From UBA668 sp041918155 (GTDB taxonomy: Bacteria; Actinomycetota; Acidimicrobiia; Acidimicrobiales; Ilumatobacteraceae), in assembly GCA_041918155.1 (NCBI GenBank), contig JAYRWH010000065.1:1-64000 (forward strand): a DNA stretch of 64,000 bases. The letters run 5' to 3'. Positions within the stretch are counted from its first letter, which is position 1. The number at the start of each line of letters is the position of its first letter. The notes beneath the pieces are model-generated. The model did no database searches and was not told where the DNA came from. It saw only the letters and a list, made by a program, of their open reading frames with translations. Position numbers and translations under genes: made by a program. Shown piece after piece: positions 41,594 to 50,127 of the stretch.

Positions 41594-41978
41594 GGGGTGA
41601 GGGCAGTTCGGCGACGGCCTGCACTTCGATGCCGCCCCGCGGGCGCTGCGTCAGCGTGACCTTCACCGAACGAGGCTTCGCCGACAGCATGATCTCGGCG
41701 GCGATCTCGGCGGCGAGCGCCTCGGCGAACACGGCGCGGTCGCGGAAGCTCCACAGGTACAGCTTGAGGCTCTTGGATTCCACGCACCACTGGTCGGGCA
41801 CGTACTCGATCACGACCGTGGAGAGGTCGGGCTGCTGGGTGACCGGGCACATGGAGTTGAGTTCGTCGTTGGTGAACTTCACCAGCGTCACGTGGGCCGG
41901 CGACGGGAACACCTCGACGTGTTCCACCGCGTGACGCACGGTGCTGCCGAGGATCGTGAGCTGCGGAGTCTCGTCCAT
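41559..41978 (-). CDS. queF: NADPH-dependent 7-cyano-7-deazaguanine reductase (QueF, short form)
   Basis: The 139-residue unimodular QueF reduces preQ0 to preQ1 in queuosine synthesis. The nucleophile Cys44 lies in NSMCPVTQQPD, and the substrate-binding ESKSLKLYLWSFR motif follows. The last about 12 residues (VGAAPGSRPA) are encoded by a REP-like palindrome and replace the normal C-terminus, but all catalytic parts are upstream. Other queuosine genes are not in the window. The ATG at 41978 lies 9 bp after a TAGGCT -10 that overlaps the -10 of add. Confidence 0.92.
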   Translation of the reverse strand: MDETPQLTILGSTVRHAVEHVEVFPSPAHVTLVKFTNDELNSMCPVTQQPDLSTVVIEYVPDQWCVESKSLKLYLWSFRDRAVFAEALAAEIAAEIMLSAKPRSVKVTLTQRPRGGIEVQAVAELPSPQVGAAPGSRPA

Positions 41979-41986
41979 GACGCCCC

Positions 41987-41996
41987 AGCCTACGCT
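41987..41996. promoter_or_regulatory. Head-to-head overlapping -10 elements of queF and add
   Basis: AGCCTACGCT contains TACGCT on the + strand (41991-41996, 8 bp before the add ATG). On the reverse strand it contains TAGGCT (41987-41992, 9 bp before the queF ATG). They share the TA at 41991-41992. Both mRNAs would be leaderless or nearly so. Confidence 0.5.
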
Positions 41997-42003
41997 GGCA
42001 CCC

Positions 42004-43062
42004 ATGGACATCCGATCGCTGCCCAAGGTGCTGCTACACGACCATCTTGACGGCGGCCTGCGCCCCCAGACCGTGATCGAACTGGCCGACGAGTACGGCT
42101 ACAAGAACCTCCCGTCGCACGACGTGGGCGAGCTGGCGAGCTGGTTCAACCGTGGCGCCAAGCGCAACGACCTGGTGCTGTACTTGGAGACGTTCGCCCA
42201 CACCGTTGGGGTGATGCAGCACCGCGATGCCATCGAGCGGGTGAGCTACGAATGCGCGGTCGACCTCGCCGCCGACGGAGTGGTGTACGCCGAAGTGCGC
42301 ATGGCGCCCGAGCTGTGCACCGAGCGGGGCTTGTCGCTCGATGATGTCGTGGAGGCGATCCTGTCCGGCTTCGAGCGCGGCAGCAAGGGCACGGACCTCA
42401 CGATTTACCTCATCTGCTCGGCGATGCGCACGGCGGCGCACAGCCGCCAGATCGCGGAACTCGCCGTGCGCTGGCGGGACAAGGGCTGCGTGGGTTTCGA
42501 CATCGCCGGCGCCGAGGCCGGCTACCCGCCCACCCGCCACCTCGACGCGTTCGAGTACGTGCGCCGCGAGAACTTCCACATCACGATCCACGCCGGCGAG
42601 GCGTTCGGCCTGCCGAGCATCTGGGAGGCCGTACAGTTCTGCGGCGCGGAACGCCTCGGCCACGGGGTGCGCATCGTCGACGACATCACCGGCCCGCCCG
42701 GCGAGGAGCAGCTCGGCCGCCTGGCCACGTTCGTGCGCGACCGCCGCATCCCGCTGGAGCTGTGCCCCACCAGCAATGTCGGCACGGGGGTGTGTGCGAG
42801 CATCGCCGACCACCCGATCGGCATGCTGCGCCGCCTGCGCTTCCGCGTCACGATCAGCACCGACAACCGGCTGATGAGCGCGACCTCGATGACCAAGGAG
42901 ATGGAGCAGGTGCGCGATGCGTTCGGGTGGGGCCTCGACGACTTCGAGTGGCTCACGATCAATGCGATGAAGAGCGCGTTCGCCCCCTTCCCCGAGCGCT
43001 TGCAGATCATCAACGGCATCATCAAGCCGCGCTACGCCCAGGCCCGCTCTGGCACACTCTGA
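42004..43062 (+). CDS. add: Adenosine deaminase
   Basis: The 352-residue protein deaminates adenosine to inosine. Zn ligands H12 and H14 (LLHDHLDG), the TIHAGEAFG segment with Zn His and catalytic Glu, and LGHGVRI are present. ISTDNRLMS occupies the position of the usual SxDDP, as in other actinobacterial Add proteins. The gene lies between the nucleoside importer and upp, which supports salvage of imported nucleosides. The ATG at 42004 is 8 bp after TACGCT. upp follows 2 bp after the stop. Confidence 0.95.
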   Translation: MDIRSLPKVLLHDHLDGGLRPQTVIELADEYGYKNLPSHDVGELASWFNRGAKRNDLVLYLETFAHTVGVMQHRDAIERVSYECAVDLAADGVVYAEVRMAPELCTERGLSLDDVVEAILSGFERGSKGTDLTIYLICSAMRTAAHSRQIAELAVRWRDKGCVGFDIAGAEAGYPPTRHLDAFEYVRRENFHITIHAGEAFGLPSIWEAVQFCGAERLGHGVRIVDDITGPPGEEQLGRLATFVRDRRIPLELCPTSNVGTGVCASIADHPIGMLRRLRFRVTISTDNRLMSATSMTKEMEQVRDAFGWGLDDFEWLTINAMKSAFAPFPERLQIINGIIKPRYAQARSGTL

Positions 43063-43064
43063 TC

Positions 43065-43700
43065 ATGGCTGTCGCACTTCACGTCGTTGACCATCCGCTC
43101 ATCGCCGACTCGCTGACGAGGGTCCGCGACAAGGACACCCCGAACGCGCTGTTCCGCCAGGAGCTCGAGCGCATCGGGACGCTGTTGATGGCCGAGGCCA
43201 CCCGCGGCCTGCCCACCCATGCCGTGAGGGTGCAGACACCTCTCACGGAAACGCTCGGGCGCCAGCTCGACAGCCAGCCGATCGTGGTGCCCGTGCTGCG
43301 CGCCGGCCTCGGGTTCCTCGGCGCCGCACAGGATCTGCTGCCCAACGCCGACGTCGGCTTCATCGGCGTCGCGCGTGACGAGAACACCCACCTGCCCAAG
43401 CCGTACGTCAACAAGCTGCCCGAGAGCCTTGCCGGTCGGCAATGCATCGTGCTCGACCCGATGCTCGCCACCGGCGGCTCGCTGGCCCACACCGTGCAGT
43501 TGCTGCTCGAGCGCGGCGCCACGGGCACCATCATCGTCGTCTGCGTGCTCGCGGCCCCCGAGGGCATCGAGTTGCTACGCGAGATCGACGCCGACCTCGC
43601 CGTCTACACCGCGTCGCTCGACGAGCGCCTCACCGACACTGCCTTCATCTGGCCCGGCCTCGGTGACGCCGGTGACCGCCAATTCGGGTCACCGGCGTAA
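43065..43700 (+). CDS. upp: Uracil phosphoribosyltransferase
   Basis: The 211-residue protein makes UMP from uracil and PRPP. Family motifs are DHPLIADSLTRVRDKDTP at the start, VPVLRAGLGFL, the PRPP loop VLDPMLATGGSLAHT and the C-terminal uracil-binding YTASLDERLTDTAFIWPGLGDAGDR. It is full length. It is co-transcribed with add. The stop codon lies inside a strong hairpin. Confidence 0.97.
   Translation: MAVALHVVDHPLIADSLTRVRDKDTPNALFRQELERIGTLLMAEATRGLPTHAVRVQTPLTETLGRQLDSQPIVVPVLRAGLGFLGAAQDLLPNADVGFIGVARDENTHLPKPYVNKLPESLAGRQCIVLDPMLATGGSLAHTVQLLLERGATGTIIVVCVLAAPEGIELLREIDADLAVYTASLDERLTDTAFIWPGLGDAGDRQFGSPA
43666..43698 (+). terminator. 12-bp perfect hairpin at the upp stop codon
   Basis: ACGCCGGTGACC (43666-43677) pairs with GGTCACCGGCGT (43687-43698) around a 9-nt loop. 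It overlaps the last upp codons and the first base of TAA, and precedes the end of the convergent SGNH gene at 43714. There is no T-tract; it could end or protect transcripts from both sides. Confidence 0.6.
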
Positions 43701-43713
43701 CCGATCGAGCCGT

Positions 43714-44922
43714 CTAGGCGAGCGTCATGTTCGGTTCGCCGTTGGCGTTCAGCCCGGTGCCGCGGTTGCACACACCGCCGCGGATGGTGCCACCGTTGTA
43801 CGCCTGACGCACACAGTTGCGGATCGCCTTCTCACCCCACCAGTTGGGGTGCAGGCTCTCCTGCACGTAGTAAGGGCCGAACACGGTGCTGAGCGTGCGG
43901 ATCTGGGCGACCCACTCGGTGCTGTCGCTCGCGCCGGCGACGGTCCAGTTGGCCCGGCCACTGTTCTCCATCAGGTTCACTGTGTTCTCGCACAGGCGTC
44001 GGCCGTTGAACGCAGCCGCCAGGTCGAGCACGACGATGTTGCCGCTGCCATTGGCCGCAGTGGCCGCGCCCTTCACCGAGTTGTTGATCTTCACCAGCGC
44101 CGTGCTGTTGGCCCAGTTCGCGTCGGCGTTCCAGAAGCCGCAGCCACCAGTGCTCTGACGGGTGTAGCCCGACTCGCTGTACCGGAAGCCCGAGCCATTG
44201 GGGACGGGCGAGGGGTACGTCTGCACGACGATCTTGTACTGCGCGGTCGTGTAGCCGGCGTTGGCCATCGCCGACTTGATGTTGTTGATCGAGCCGATGA
44301 TCGCGTTCGTCTGATTCGTGATATTGGCGGCGGTGAAGTTGGCCGTCACCGAACTGTCGTCGTTGCAGTAGTTCTTCCACCACGACGGCGAGGTGAGAAA
44401 GTCGAGGACACAACTCTGGATGATGTCGGCGAACCCATAGTTGTTACCGCCGATGGAGAGCTGGATCATCTTCACGTTGTGCGTGGCGGCAAACGTCTGC
44501 AGCATCAGCGCCTGACCCTGGTTGCCGCCGCTGTTGTAGAAATCGATGCCCGGCTTGAAGTAACCGTCGCTGCTGGTGAACGTGCTCGTCCTGGCACCCG
44601 AGCAAGCGAGGTTGAGGCTGTTCACCCCACCACCGATGTGGATCTCCGCGGCGGTGCTGCGGTGGCAGCGGTTGATCGTCTCGGCAGTGTGCGTCGCGTT
44701 GTCGTAGTACGCCGCCGCTCCGCCGGCATCGACACTGGCGGAACTGTTGTTGCTGTTACCGGCCCAGCGGCCGCCCTCACCGGAGATGTACGAATCACCG
44801 AGGCTCACCACCCACGGCGTGCCCACCCCCGGACCATCGGCCAACACCGTCTGTGTCGCGGCCACGACCGGAACGAACACCGTTCCCGCCATCATCGCGA
44901 TTGCGATTCCCACCTTGCGCAT
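43714..44922 (-). CDS. Secreted SGNH/GDSL-type hydrolase
   Basis: The 402-residue protein has a Sec signal peptide (about 28 residues, ending near TVLADG) and the SGNH blocks: GDSYISGEGG (Ser), LACSGARTS (Gly), LSIGGNNYGF (Asn) and ESLHPNWWGEKA (Asp/His-type end). Seven or more cysteines suggest disulfides. Composition is rich in Asn, Ser and Thr, unlike cytoplasmic neighbours. It resembles secreted actinobacterial lipases/esterases of the SGNH group. It has no operon partner, lying between the upp hairpin and the mutase gene on its own strand. Confidence 0.82.
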   Translation of the reverse strand: MRKVGIAIAMMAGTVFVPVVAATQTVLADGPGVGTPWVVSLGDSYISGEGGRWAGNSNNSSASVDAGGAAAYYDNATHTAETINRCHRSTAAEIHIGGGVNSLNLACSGARTSTFTSSDGYFKPGIDFYNSGGNQGQALMLQTFAATHNVKMIQLSIGGNNYGFADIIQSCVLDFLTSPSWWKNYCNDDSSVTANFTAANITNQTNAIIGSINNIKSAMANAGYTTAQYKIVVQTYPSPVPNGSGFRYSESGYTRQSTGGCGFWNADANWANSTALVKINNSVKGAATAANGSGNIVVLDLAAAFNGRRLCENTVNLMENSGRANWTVAGASDSTEWVAQIRTLSTVFGPYYVQESLHPNWWGEKAIRNCVRQAYNGGTIRGGVCNRGTGLNANGEPNMTLA

Positions 44923-44964
44923 GAACTGACCCCCAGATAGTCGGTCTACGTGACGCCGGTCACT

Positions 44965-46563
44965 CTAGTTACTCGCGAGTAGCTCTGCGAACGACTCCAG
45001 GAGTTCGGTCGGGTCGCAGCCGATTCCCTCGCCATACAGCTTCACCTTCGGCTCGGTGCCGCTCGGGCGCACCTGCAGGCGCACGGTGTCGCCGAGCATC
45101 AGGCGGAGCAGGCCCGCCTCTTCGAACCACTCCACATGGGTGACCGCCTGACCGCCGACGGTCGTGGGTGGGTTGGCGCGCAGGCGCGCCACCGCGGCGG
45201 CGCCGTCCGCTGGGGCCATCTTCACCGACTTCTCGGCCATCACGTGGCTGCCGTAGGTGTCGGCGATCGCGTCGAGCCGCTGCTGCAAGGTCACACCGTC
45301 AGCGGCCGCGACGGCGGCGACCTCGGCGAGCAACACCGCGGCGGTGATGCCGTCCTTGTCGAGCGGTTGGCCGCACACGAGGTAACCGAGCGCCTGCTCA
45401 TAGCCGAACATGAAGCGCAGCTCGGGGTGCGCGAGCGCAGTGTGCCCGATCCACTTGAAGCCCGTATAGGTCTCCAGGCAGGCCACCCCATAGGCGCGGG
45501 CCATCGCGCCGAGCAGGCTGGACGACACGAGTGTGGTGACCACCAGCCGGTCGTCGCCGCTCGTATTGGCGAGGATGTGATCGGCGAGCAACCACCCGAT
45601 CTCGTCGCCGCCGAGCTTGCGCCACGAACCGTCAGCGGTGGGGATCGCCGCGCCGAGGCGATCGGCGTCCGGGTCGTTCGCCACCGCGAGTGCCGCGCCA
45701 CTCGACGCCGCGAGCGCGAGCACGAGATCCATCGCCCCCGGCTCCTCCGGGTTGGGGAACGGCACCGTCGGGAACATGCCATCGGGTTGTTGCTGCTGCG
45801 CCACCACAGAGGGAGCGGGCAGCCCGGCACGCTCGAACGCGGCCAGCGCGGTTGCCCCGCCAACGCCGTGCATCGCGGTATACGCCACCGCCACGCCGGG
45901 CACGTCCGGACGCAGCCGCACCATCGGCACGGAAGCCAGGTAGGCCTCGACCTCGGCGTCGCCCAGTCGCTCGATGAGCGGGTGGTCGGCCGGAGCCAGC
46001 GTCACCGCACATGTGTCGACGAGGTCGATGCACGCGGAGATGTCGGTGTCGGCCGGGGGCACGATCTGCGAGCCGGTGCCGAGGTACACCTTGTAGCCGT
46101 TGTCCGCCGCCGGGTTGTGGGAGGCGGTCACCATCACGCCGGCGGCCGCGCCGACAGTGGTGATGTTCCAGGCCAGCACCGGCGTGGGCACCTGACGGTC
46201 GAACAGCAGCGCCCTCACGCCCTTGGCCGCGCACACCCGAGCAGTATCGAGCGCGAACACATCGCTCTTGCGGCGGGCGTCGTGGCCGATGATCACTCCA
46301 CGATTGGCAACATCGGGCACGTTGGCGAGCAGGTAGTCGACGAGCCCGGCCGCGGCCTGCTGCACCACGAGCCGGTTCATCCGCAGCGGGCCGGCACCCA
46401 CCGCGGCGCGCAGCCCGGCGGTGCCGAACTGGAGGCGACCGGCGAAACGCTCGGCGATCTCGTCGGCCGGGCCGGCGAGCAGCGCCCTCAGCTCCTCGCG
46501 CATGTCGGCGTCGGGCTCTGCTGCGAGCCACTGCTGCGCCGTCACCAGTACATCCTTGCTCAC
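44965..46563 (-). CDS. Phospho-sugar mutase (PmmB/phosphopentomutase-phosphoglucomutase type)
   Basis: The 532-residue alpha-D-phosphohexomutase superfamily enzyme has the phosphoserine loop VMVTASHNPAADNGYKVY, metal loop NDPDADRLGAAI, sugar loop GYEQALGYL (usually GYEEA, so one Glu is changed to Gln) and phosphate-binding RPSGTEPKVKLY. Close relatives include mycobacterial PmmB, encoded beside add and upp, and phosphopentomutases. In this context interconversion of ribose-1- and ribose-5-phosphate from nucleosides is plausible. ATGA overlap with the PfkB kinase gene indicates one transcript. Confidence 0.88.
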   Translation of the reverse strand: MSKDVLVTAQQWLAAEPDADMREELRALLAGPADEIAERFAGRLQFGTAGLRAAVGAGPLRMNRLVVQQAAAGLVDYLLANVPDVANRGVIIGHDARRKSDVFALDTARVCAAKGVRALLFDRQVPTPVLAWNITTVGAAAGVMVTASHNPAADNGYKVYLGTGSQIVPPADTDISACIDLVDTCAVTLAPADHPLIERLGDAEVEAYLASVPMVRLRPDVPGVAVAYTAMHGVGGATALAAFERAGLPAPSVVAQQQQPDGMFPTVPFPNPEEPGAMDLVLALAASSGAALAVANDPDADRLGAAIPTADGSWRKLGGDEIGWLLADHILANTSGDDRLVVTTLVSSSLLGAMARAYGVACLETYTGFKWIGHTALAHPELRFMFGYEQALGYLVCGQPLDKDGITAAVLLAEVAAVAAADGVTLQQRLDAIADTYGSHVMAEKSVKMAPADGAAAVARLRANPPTTVGGQAVTHVEWFEEAGLLRLMLGDTVRLQVRPSGTEPKVKLYGEGIGCDPTELLESFAELLASN

Positions 46564-47552
46564 AACAGGCTCCTCAGTTCCAGCAGCGGCCGTGGGCCCA
46601 CGTGTGAGATCACCTCAGCGGCGGCGATCGCACCCAGGCGAGCGCACTCCAGCAGGGGCAGGTCGCGGGTGTAGCCGTACAGGAACCCGGCGGCAAACAG
46701 GTCGCCCGCGCCTGTGGTGTCGAGCACCTGATCCACCGTGTGCGCGGGCGCGGTGAACACCTCGTGGTGCGAGATCACGTACGAGCCCGCGGCGCCCATC
46801 GTGATGACGGCCAGATCACAGTCGCGGCGCACGCATTCGATGGCTTCCGGGAAGGACTCCACCTCGTAGAGCGACTTCAACTCCAACTCGTTGCCGAACA
46901 GGATGTCGACCTCGTCGGTGACGAGCGAGCGGAAGTCGGCACGGTGGCGATCGACACAGAACGAATCGCTGAGCGTGAGCGACACCTTGCGGCCGTTGGC
47001 GTGGGCGATCGACGCAGCGAGGCGGAACGCTTGCTTCGCCTCGGGCCGGTCGTAGAGATAGCCCTCCATGTAGAGCACCTTGCCCTGGGCCACCGCGGCC
47101 TGGTCGATGTCGGTGGGGCAGAGCAGCGACGACACGCCGAGGTAGGTGTTCATCGTCCGCTCCGCGTCAGGGGTGACGACGATGATGCAGCGCCCGGTGG
47201 GCGTCTCGGCATCGGGCCGCCCGGGGCGGAACTGCACGCCCACGGCGCGCAGGTCGTGGCCGAAGACATCGCCCAGTTCGTCGTCGCTGACCTTGCCGAT
47301 GTAGGCCGCCTTGCCGCCGAAGGAGGCCACGCCGGTCATCGTGTTGGCCGCGGAACCGCCGCTCATCTCCACCGCCGTCCCGAGCGCCTTGTAGAGGTGG
47401 AGGGCGCGATCGGTGTCGATCAGGGTCATTGACCCCTTCACGAGTTCGTGCTCGTGGATGAACCGGTCGTCGGCGTGGCTGATGACATCGACGAGGGCGT
47501 TGCCGACCCCTACGACGTCGTAAACCGCCGGCTGTTGATGGGCCGTTGACAC
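46560..47552 (-). CDS. PfkB-family carbohydrate/nucleoside kinase, adenosine-kinase-like
   Basis: The 330-residue ribokinase-fold enzyme has GGSAANTMTGVASFGGKAAYIG (PfkB signature 1 region) and the ATP/anion-hole motif DTTGAGDLFAAGFLYG with catalytic Asp. The N-terminal VVGVGNALVDVI and GTAVEMSGGSAAN match the adenosine-kinase subgroup. With add, upp and the importer it would phosphorylate imported adenosine or a similar sugar-containing compound. The GTG at 47552 is 9 bp after a TAGCCT -10 (reverse strand). It heads the two-gene operon with the mutase. Confidence 0.85.
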   Translation of the reverse strand: MSTAHQQPAVYDVVGVGNALVDVISHADDRFIHEHELVKGSMTLIDTDRALHLYKALGTAVEMSGGSAANTMTGVASFGGKAAYIGKVSDDELGDVFGHDLRAVGVQFRPGRPDAETPTGRCIIVVTPDAERTMNTYLGVSSLLCPTDIDQAAVAQGKVLYMEGYLYDRPEAKQAFRLAASIAHANGRKVSLTLSDSFCVDRHRADFRSLVTDEVDILFGNELELKSLYEVESFPEAIECVRRDCDLAVITMGAAGSYVISHHEVFTAPAHTVDQVLDTTGAGDLFAAGFLYGYTRDLPLLECARLGAIAAAEVISHVGPRPLLELRSLL

Positions 47553-47601
47553 GGCCTCTCAGGCTATCGGTTGACGGCCACAGGATCCCGCTCCGCGCCG
47601 T

Positions 47602-47613
47602 TACGCTCCTCTC
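47602..47613 (+). promoter_or_regulatory. Leaderless -10 element of pepN
   Basis: TACGCT (47602-47607) ends 7 bp before the GTG at 47614; no ribosome-binding site intervenes. Confidence 0.5.
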
Positions 47614-50127
47614 GTGAATCCGTATCGCCTGCCCCGTTCGGTCGTTCCCCACCGCTACACGCTGGCGCTCGAGCCCGACATGGCCGGCGCGACCTTCCTC
47701 GGACACGTCATCATCGACGTCAACGTCAACGAGCCCGTCGGGCAGATCGTCCTGAACGCGATCGAACTCGACGTCAGCGAGGTGAAGGTCGGCGGCAACC
47801 CAACCACGTTCACGCTCGACGAAGCCACCGAGCGCTTGTCGATCGAGGTCGCCCACGAGCCGGGCACGACCTCGATCGAGGTCACGTTCACCGGCATCCT
47901 CAACGACAAGCTGCGCGGCTGGTACCGCAGCACGTTCACCGATCCGGCAGGCAACCAGCAGGTCATCGCCACGAGCCAGATGCAGGCCACCGACTGCCGC
48001 CGCGCGTTCCCGTGCTTCGACGAGCCCGACTTCAAGGCGGTGTTCGACATCACCCTGATCGTCGAGCCCCATCTGTTGGCCGTCAGCAACGCCCCCGAGG
48101 CCGAGCGCATCACGCAGCCGAATGGCAAGATCGCAGTGCGCTTCGCCGAGACGATGCCGATGAGCACCTACCTCGTCGCCGTCGTGGTGGGCCCGCTGGA
48201 GGCCACCCCCGCCGTGATGGTGCCCCGCCTCGACGATCCCGAGCACCCGATCGCCTTGCGCATCATCCACGTGCCCGGCAAGGGCCACCTCACCGCGTTC
48301 GGCCTCGACGTGGGCGAGTTCGCGCTCACCTGGTTCCAGAAGTACTACGGCATCGCCTACCCGACGGAGAAGTGCGACATGCTCGCCCTCCCCGACTTCG
48401 CCGCCGGTGCGATGGAGAACCTCGGCTGCATCACCTACCGCGAGAGCCTGCTACTCGCCGATCCCGCCGCCTCCACCCAGGTGGAGCTGCAGAACCTGGC
48501 CGACGTCATCACCCACGAGCTCGCGCACATGTGGTTCGGCGACCTGGTGACCATGAAGTGGTGGAACGGCATCTGGCTCAACGAGGCCTTCGCCACGTTC
48601 ATGGAGGTCGCGTGCTGCGACGAGTACCGGCCCGACTGGAAGCGGTGGGCCTCATTCAGCCTCGAGCGCAGCGCTGCGTTCGAGGTCGACTCGCTGGCCA
48701 GCACCCGCACCGTCGAGTTCCCGGTGGAGGCCCCGGCCGACTGCGACGGGATGTTCGACGTGTTGACGTACCAGAAGGGCGGCTCGCTGCTGCGCATGCT
48801 CGAGCAGTACCTGGGTGCAGAGGGGTTTCAGGATGGCGTCAGCCACTACCTCTCCACCCATGAGTACGGCAACACCGAGACCAGCGACCTCTGGGACCGT
48901 ATCGAGGAGAGCAACCCCGCCACTCCCGTGCGCGCCCTGATGGACAGCTGGATCTGGCAGGCCGGGTACCCGCTCGTGTCGGCCCGCCTCGACGGCACCC
49001 AACTCGTGCTCTCGCAACAGCGCTTCGCCTTCGGCGACACCGACGACCCCACCGTGTTCGTCGTACCCGTGCACCTGCTCATCAACGGTGAGGCGAGCAA
49101 AGTGTTGCTCGACGGCGCCGACCTGCGTGTCGAACTTTCGAGCACGGAGAGCACCGTCGTCGTCAACGCCGGCGGCCACGGCTACTTCCGTGTTGCTTAC
49201 GACGCCACCCTGCGCGCCCGCTTGCTCGGTTCGGCCCTGCCGATGCTCACCGTCATCGACCGCTACAACCTCGTCGACGACGCGTGGAACGAGGTCGTCG
49301 CCGGCCGCCTTGCCGCCGCCGACTTCCTCACGTTCGCGGAGGGCTTCGCCGGCGATCGCGAGCTTGCTGTGTGGCAGGCCATCGCGATCGGCCTGCGCAG
49401 CATCGGCCGGCTCGTGGAGGGCGACGCACTGGAGGCCTTCCGCACTCGCGTCACCGCGTTGGTGGGCCCCGCGCTGGCCGATTTGGGCTGGCAGCCAGCG
49501 GCGGGCGAGTCCGACCTCACCGCCAAGCTGCGCGGCCTGCACGTGGGCCTGCTCGCCGTGCTCGGCAACGACACGGATGCCCAGCAGCGCTGCCGCGACC
49601 TCGTGGGCACCGCCACCGACCCCGAACTCGTCGCCGCGGCCACCAACGCGATCGCAGCGGTCGGCACCGACGCCGACTACGACCACTACCTCGAGCGCTT
49701 CCGCAACCCCACCACACCGCAGGAAGAGCTGCGCTACATGTACGCGCTCGCCGAGTTCCCCACACGCGACCAGATCGACCGCACGATCGCGCTTGCATGG
49801 TCGGGCGAGGTGCGCACCCAGAACGCACCGTTCCTGCTCAACCGCTGCATCGCCAACCGCTGGAACGGCGAGCACGCCTGGCAGGAAGTGCGCAAGCACT
49901 GGGACGATGCGAACGAGAAGTTCCCGAACAACACCATCGTGCGCATGATCGACACGGTGAAGCTGCTCACCACCCCCACCGTGGTGGCGGACGTGCAGAG
50001 CTTCTTCTCCGAGCACCCGATCCCGCAGGCGGCCAAGACGCTCGACCAGGTGCTCGAACGTCAGCGCACCAACGCCGCGCTCGCCGCCCGCGAGGCAGAG
50101 CGCCTCAGCGCGGCACTGCGAGGCTGA
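47614..50127 (+). CDS. pepN: Aminopeptidase N (M1 metallopeptidase)
   Basis: The 837-residue M1 peptidase has the exopeptidase motif GAMEN (265-269) and zinc motif HELAH (301-305) with third ligand E324 (NEAFATF), spaced exactly as in the family. The N-terminal saddle domain and the C-terminal helical ERAP1-like domain are both present, so it is full length. It trims N-terminal residues from peptides in the cytoplasm. The GTG start is supported by the -10 spacing. Its 3' end overlaps the convergent beta-CASP gene by 23 bp. Confidence 0.96.
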   Translation: MNPYRLPRSVVPHRYTLALEPDMAGATFLGHVIIDVNVNEPVGQIVLNAIELDVSEVKVGGNPTTFTLDEATERLSIEVAHEPGTTSIEVTFTGILNDKLRGWYRSTFTDPAGNQQVIATSQMQATDCRRAFPCFDEPDFKAVFDITLIVEPHLLAVSNAPEAERITQPNGKIAVRFAETMPMSTYLVAVVVGPLEATPAVMVPRLDDPEHPIALRIIHVPGKGHLTAFGLDVGEFALTWFQKYYGIAYPTEKCDMLALPDFAAGAMENLGCITYRESLLLADPAASTQVELQNLADVITHELAHMWFGDLVTMKWWNGIWLNEAFATFMEVACCDEYRPDWKRWASFSLERSAAFEVDSLASTRTVEFPVEAPADCDGMFDVLTYQKGGSLLRMLEQYLGAEGFQDGVSHYLSTHEYGNTETSDLWDRIEESNPATPVRALMDSWIWQAGYPLVSARLDGTQLVLSQQRFAFGDTDDPTVFVVPVHLLINGEASKVLLDGADLRVELSSTESTVVVNAGGHGYFRVAYDATLRARLLGSALPMLTVIDRYNLVDDAWNEVVAGRLAAADFLTFAEGFAGDRELAVWQAIAIGLRSIGRLVEGDALEAFRTRVTALVGPALADLGWQPAAGESDLTAKLRGLHVGLLAVLGNDTDAQQRCRDLVGTATDPELVAAATNAIAAVGTDADYDHYLERFRNPTTPQEELRYMYALAEFPTRDQIDRTIALAWSGEVRTQNAPFLLNRCIANRWNGEHAWQEVRKHWDDANEKFPNNTIVRMIDTVKLLTTPTVVADVQSFFSEHPIPQAAKTLDQVLERQRTNAALAAREAERLSAALRG

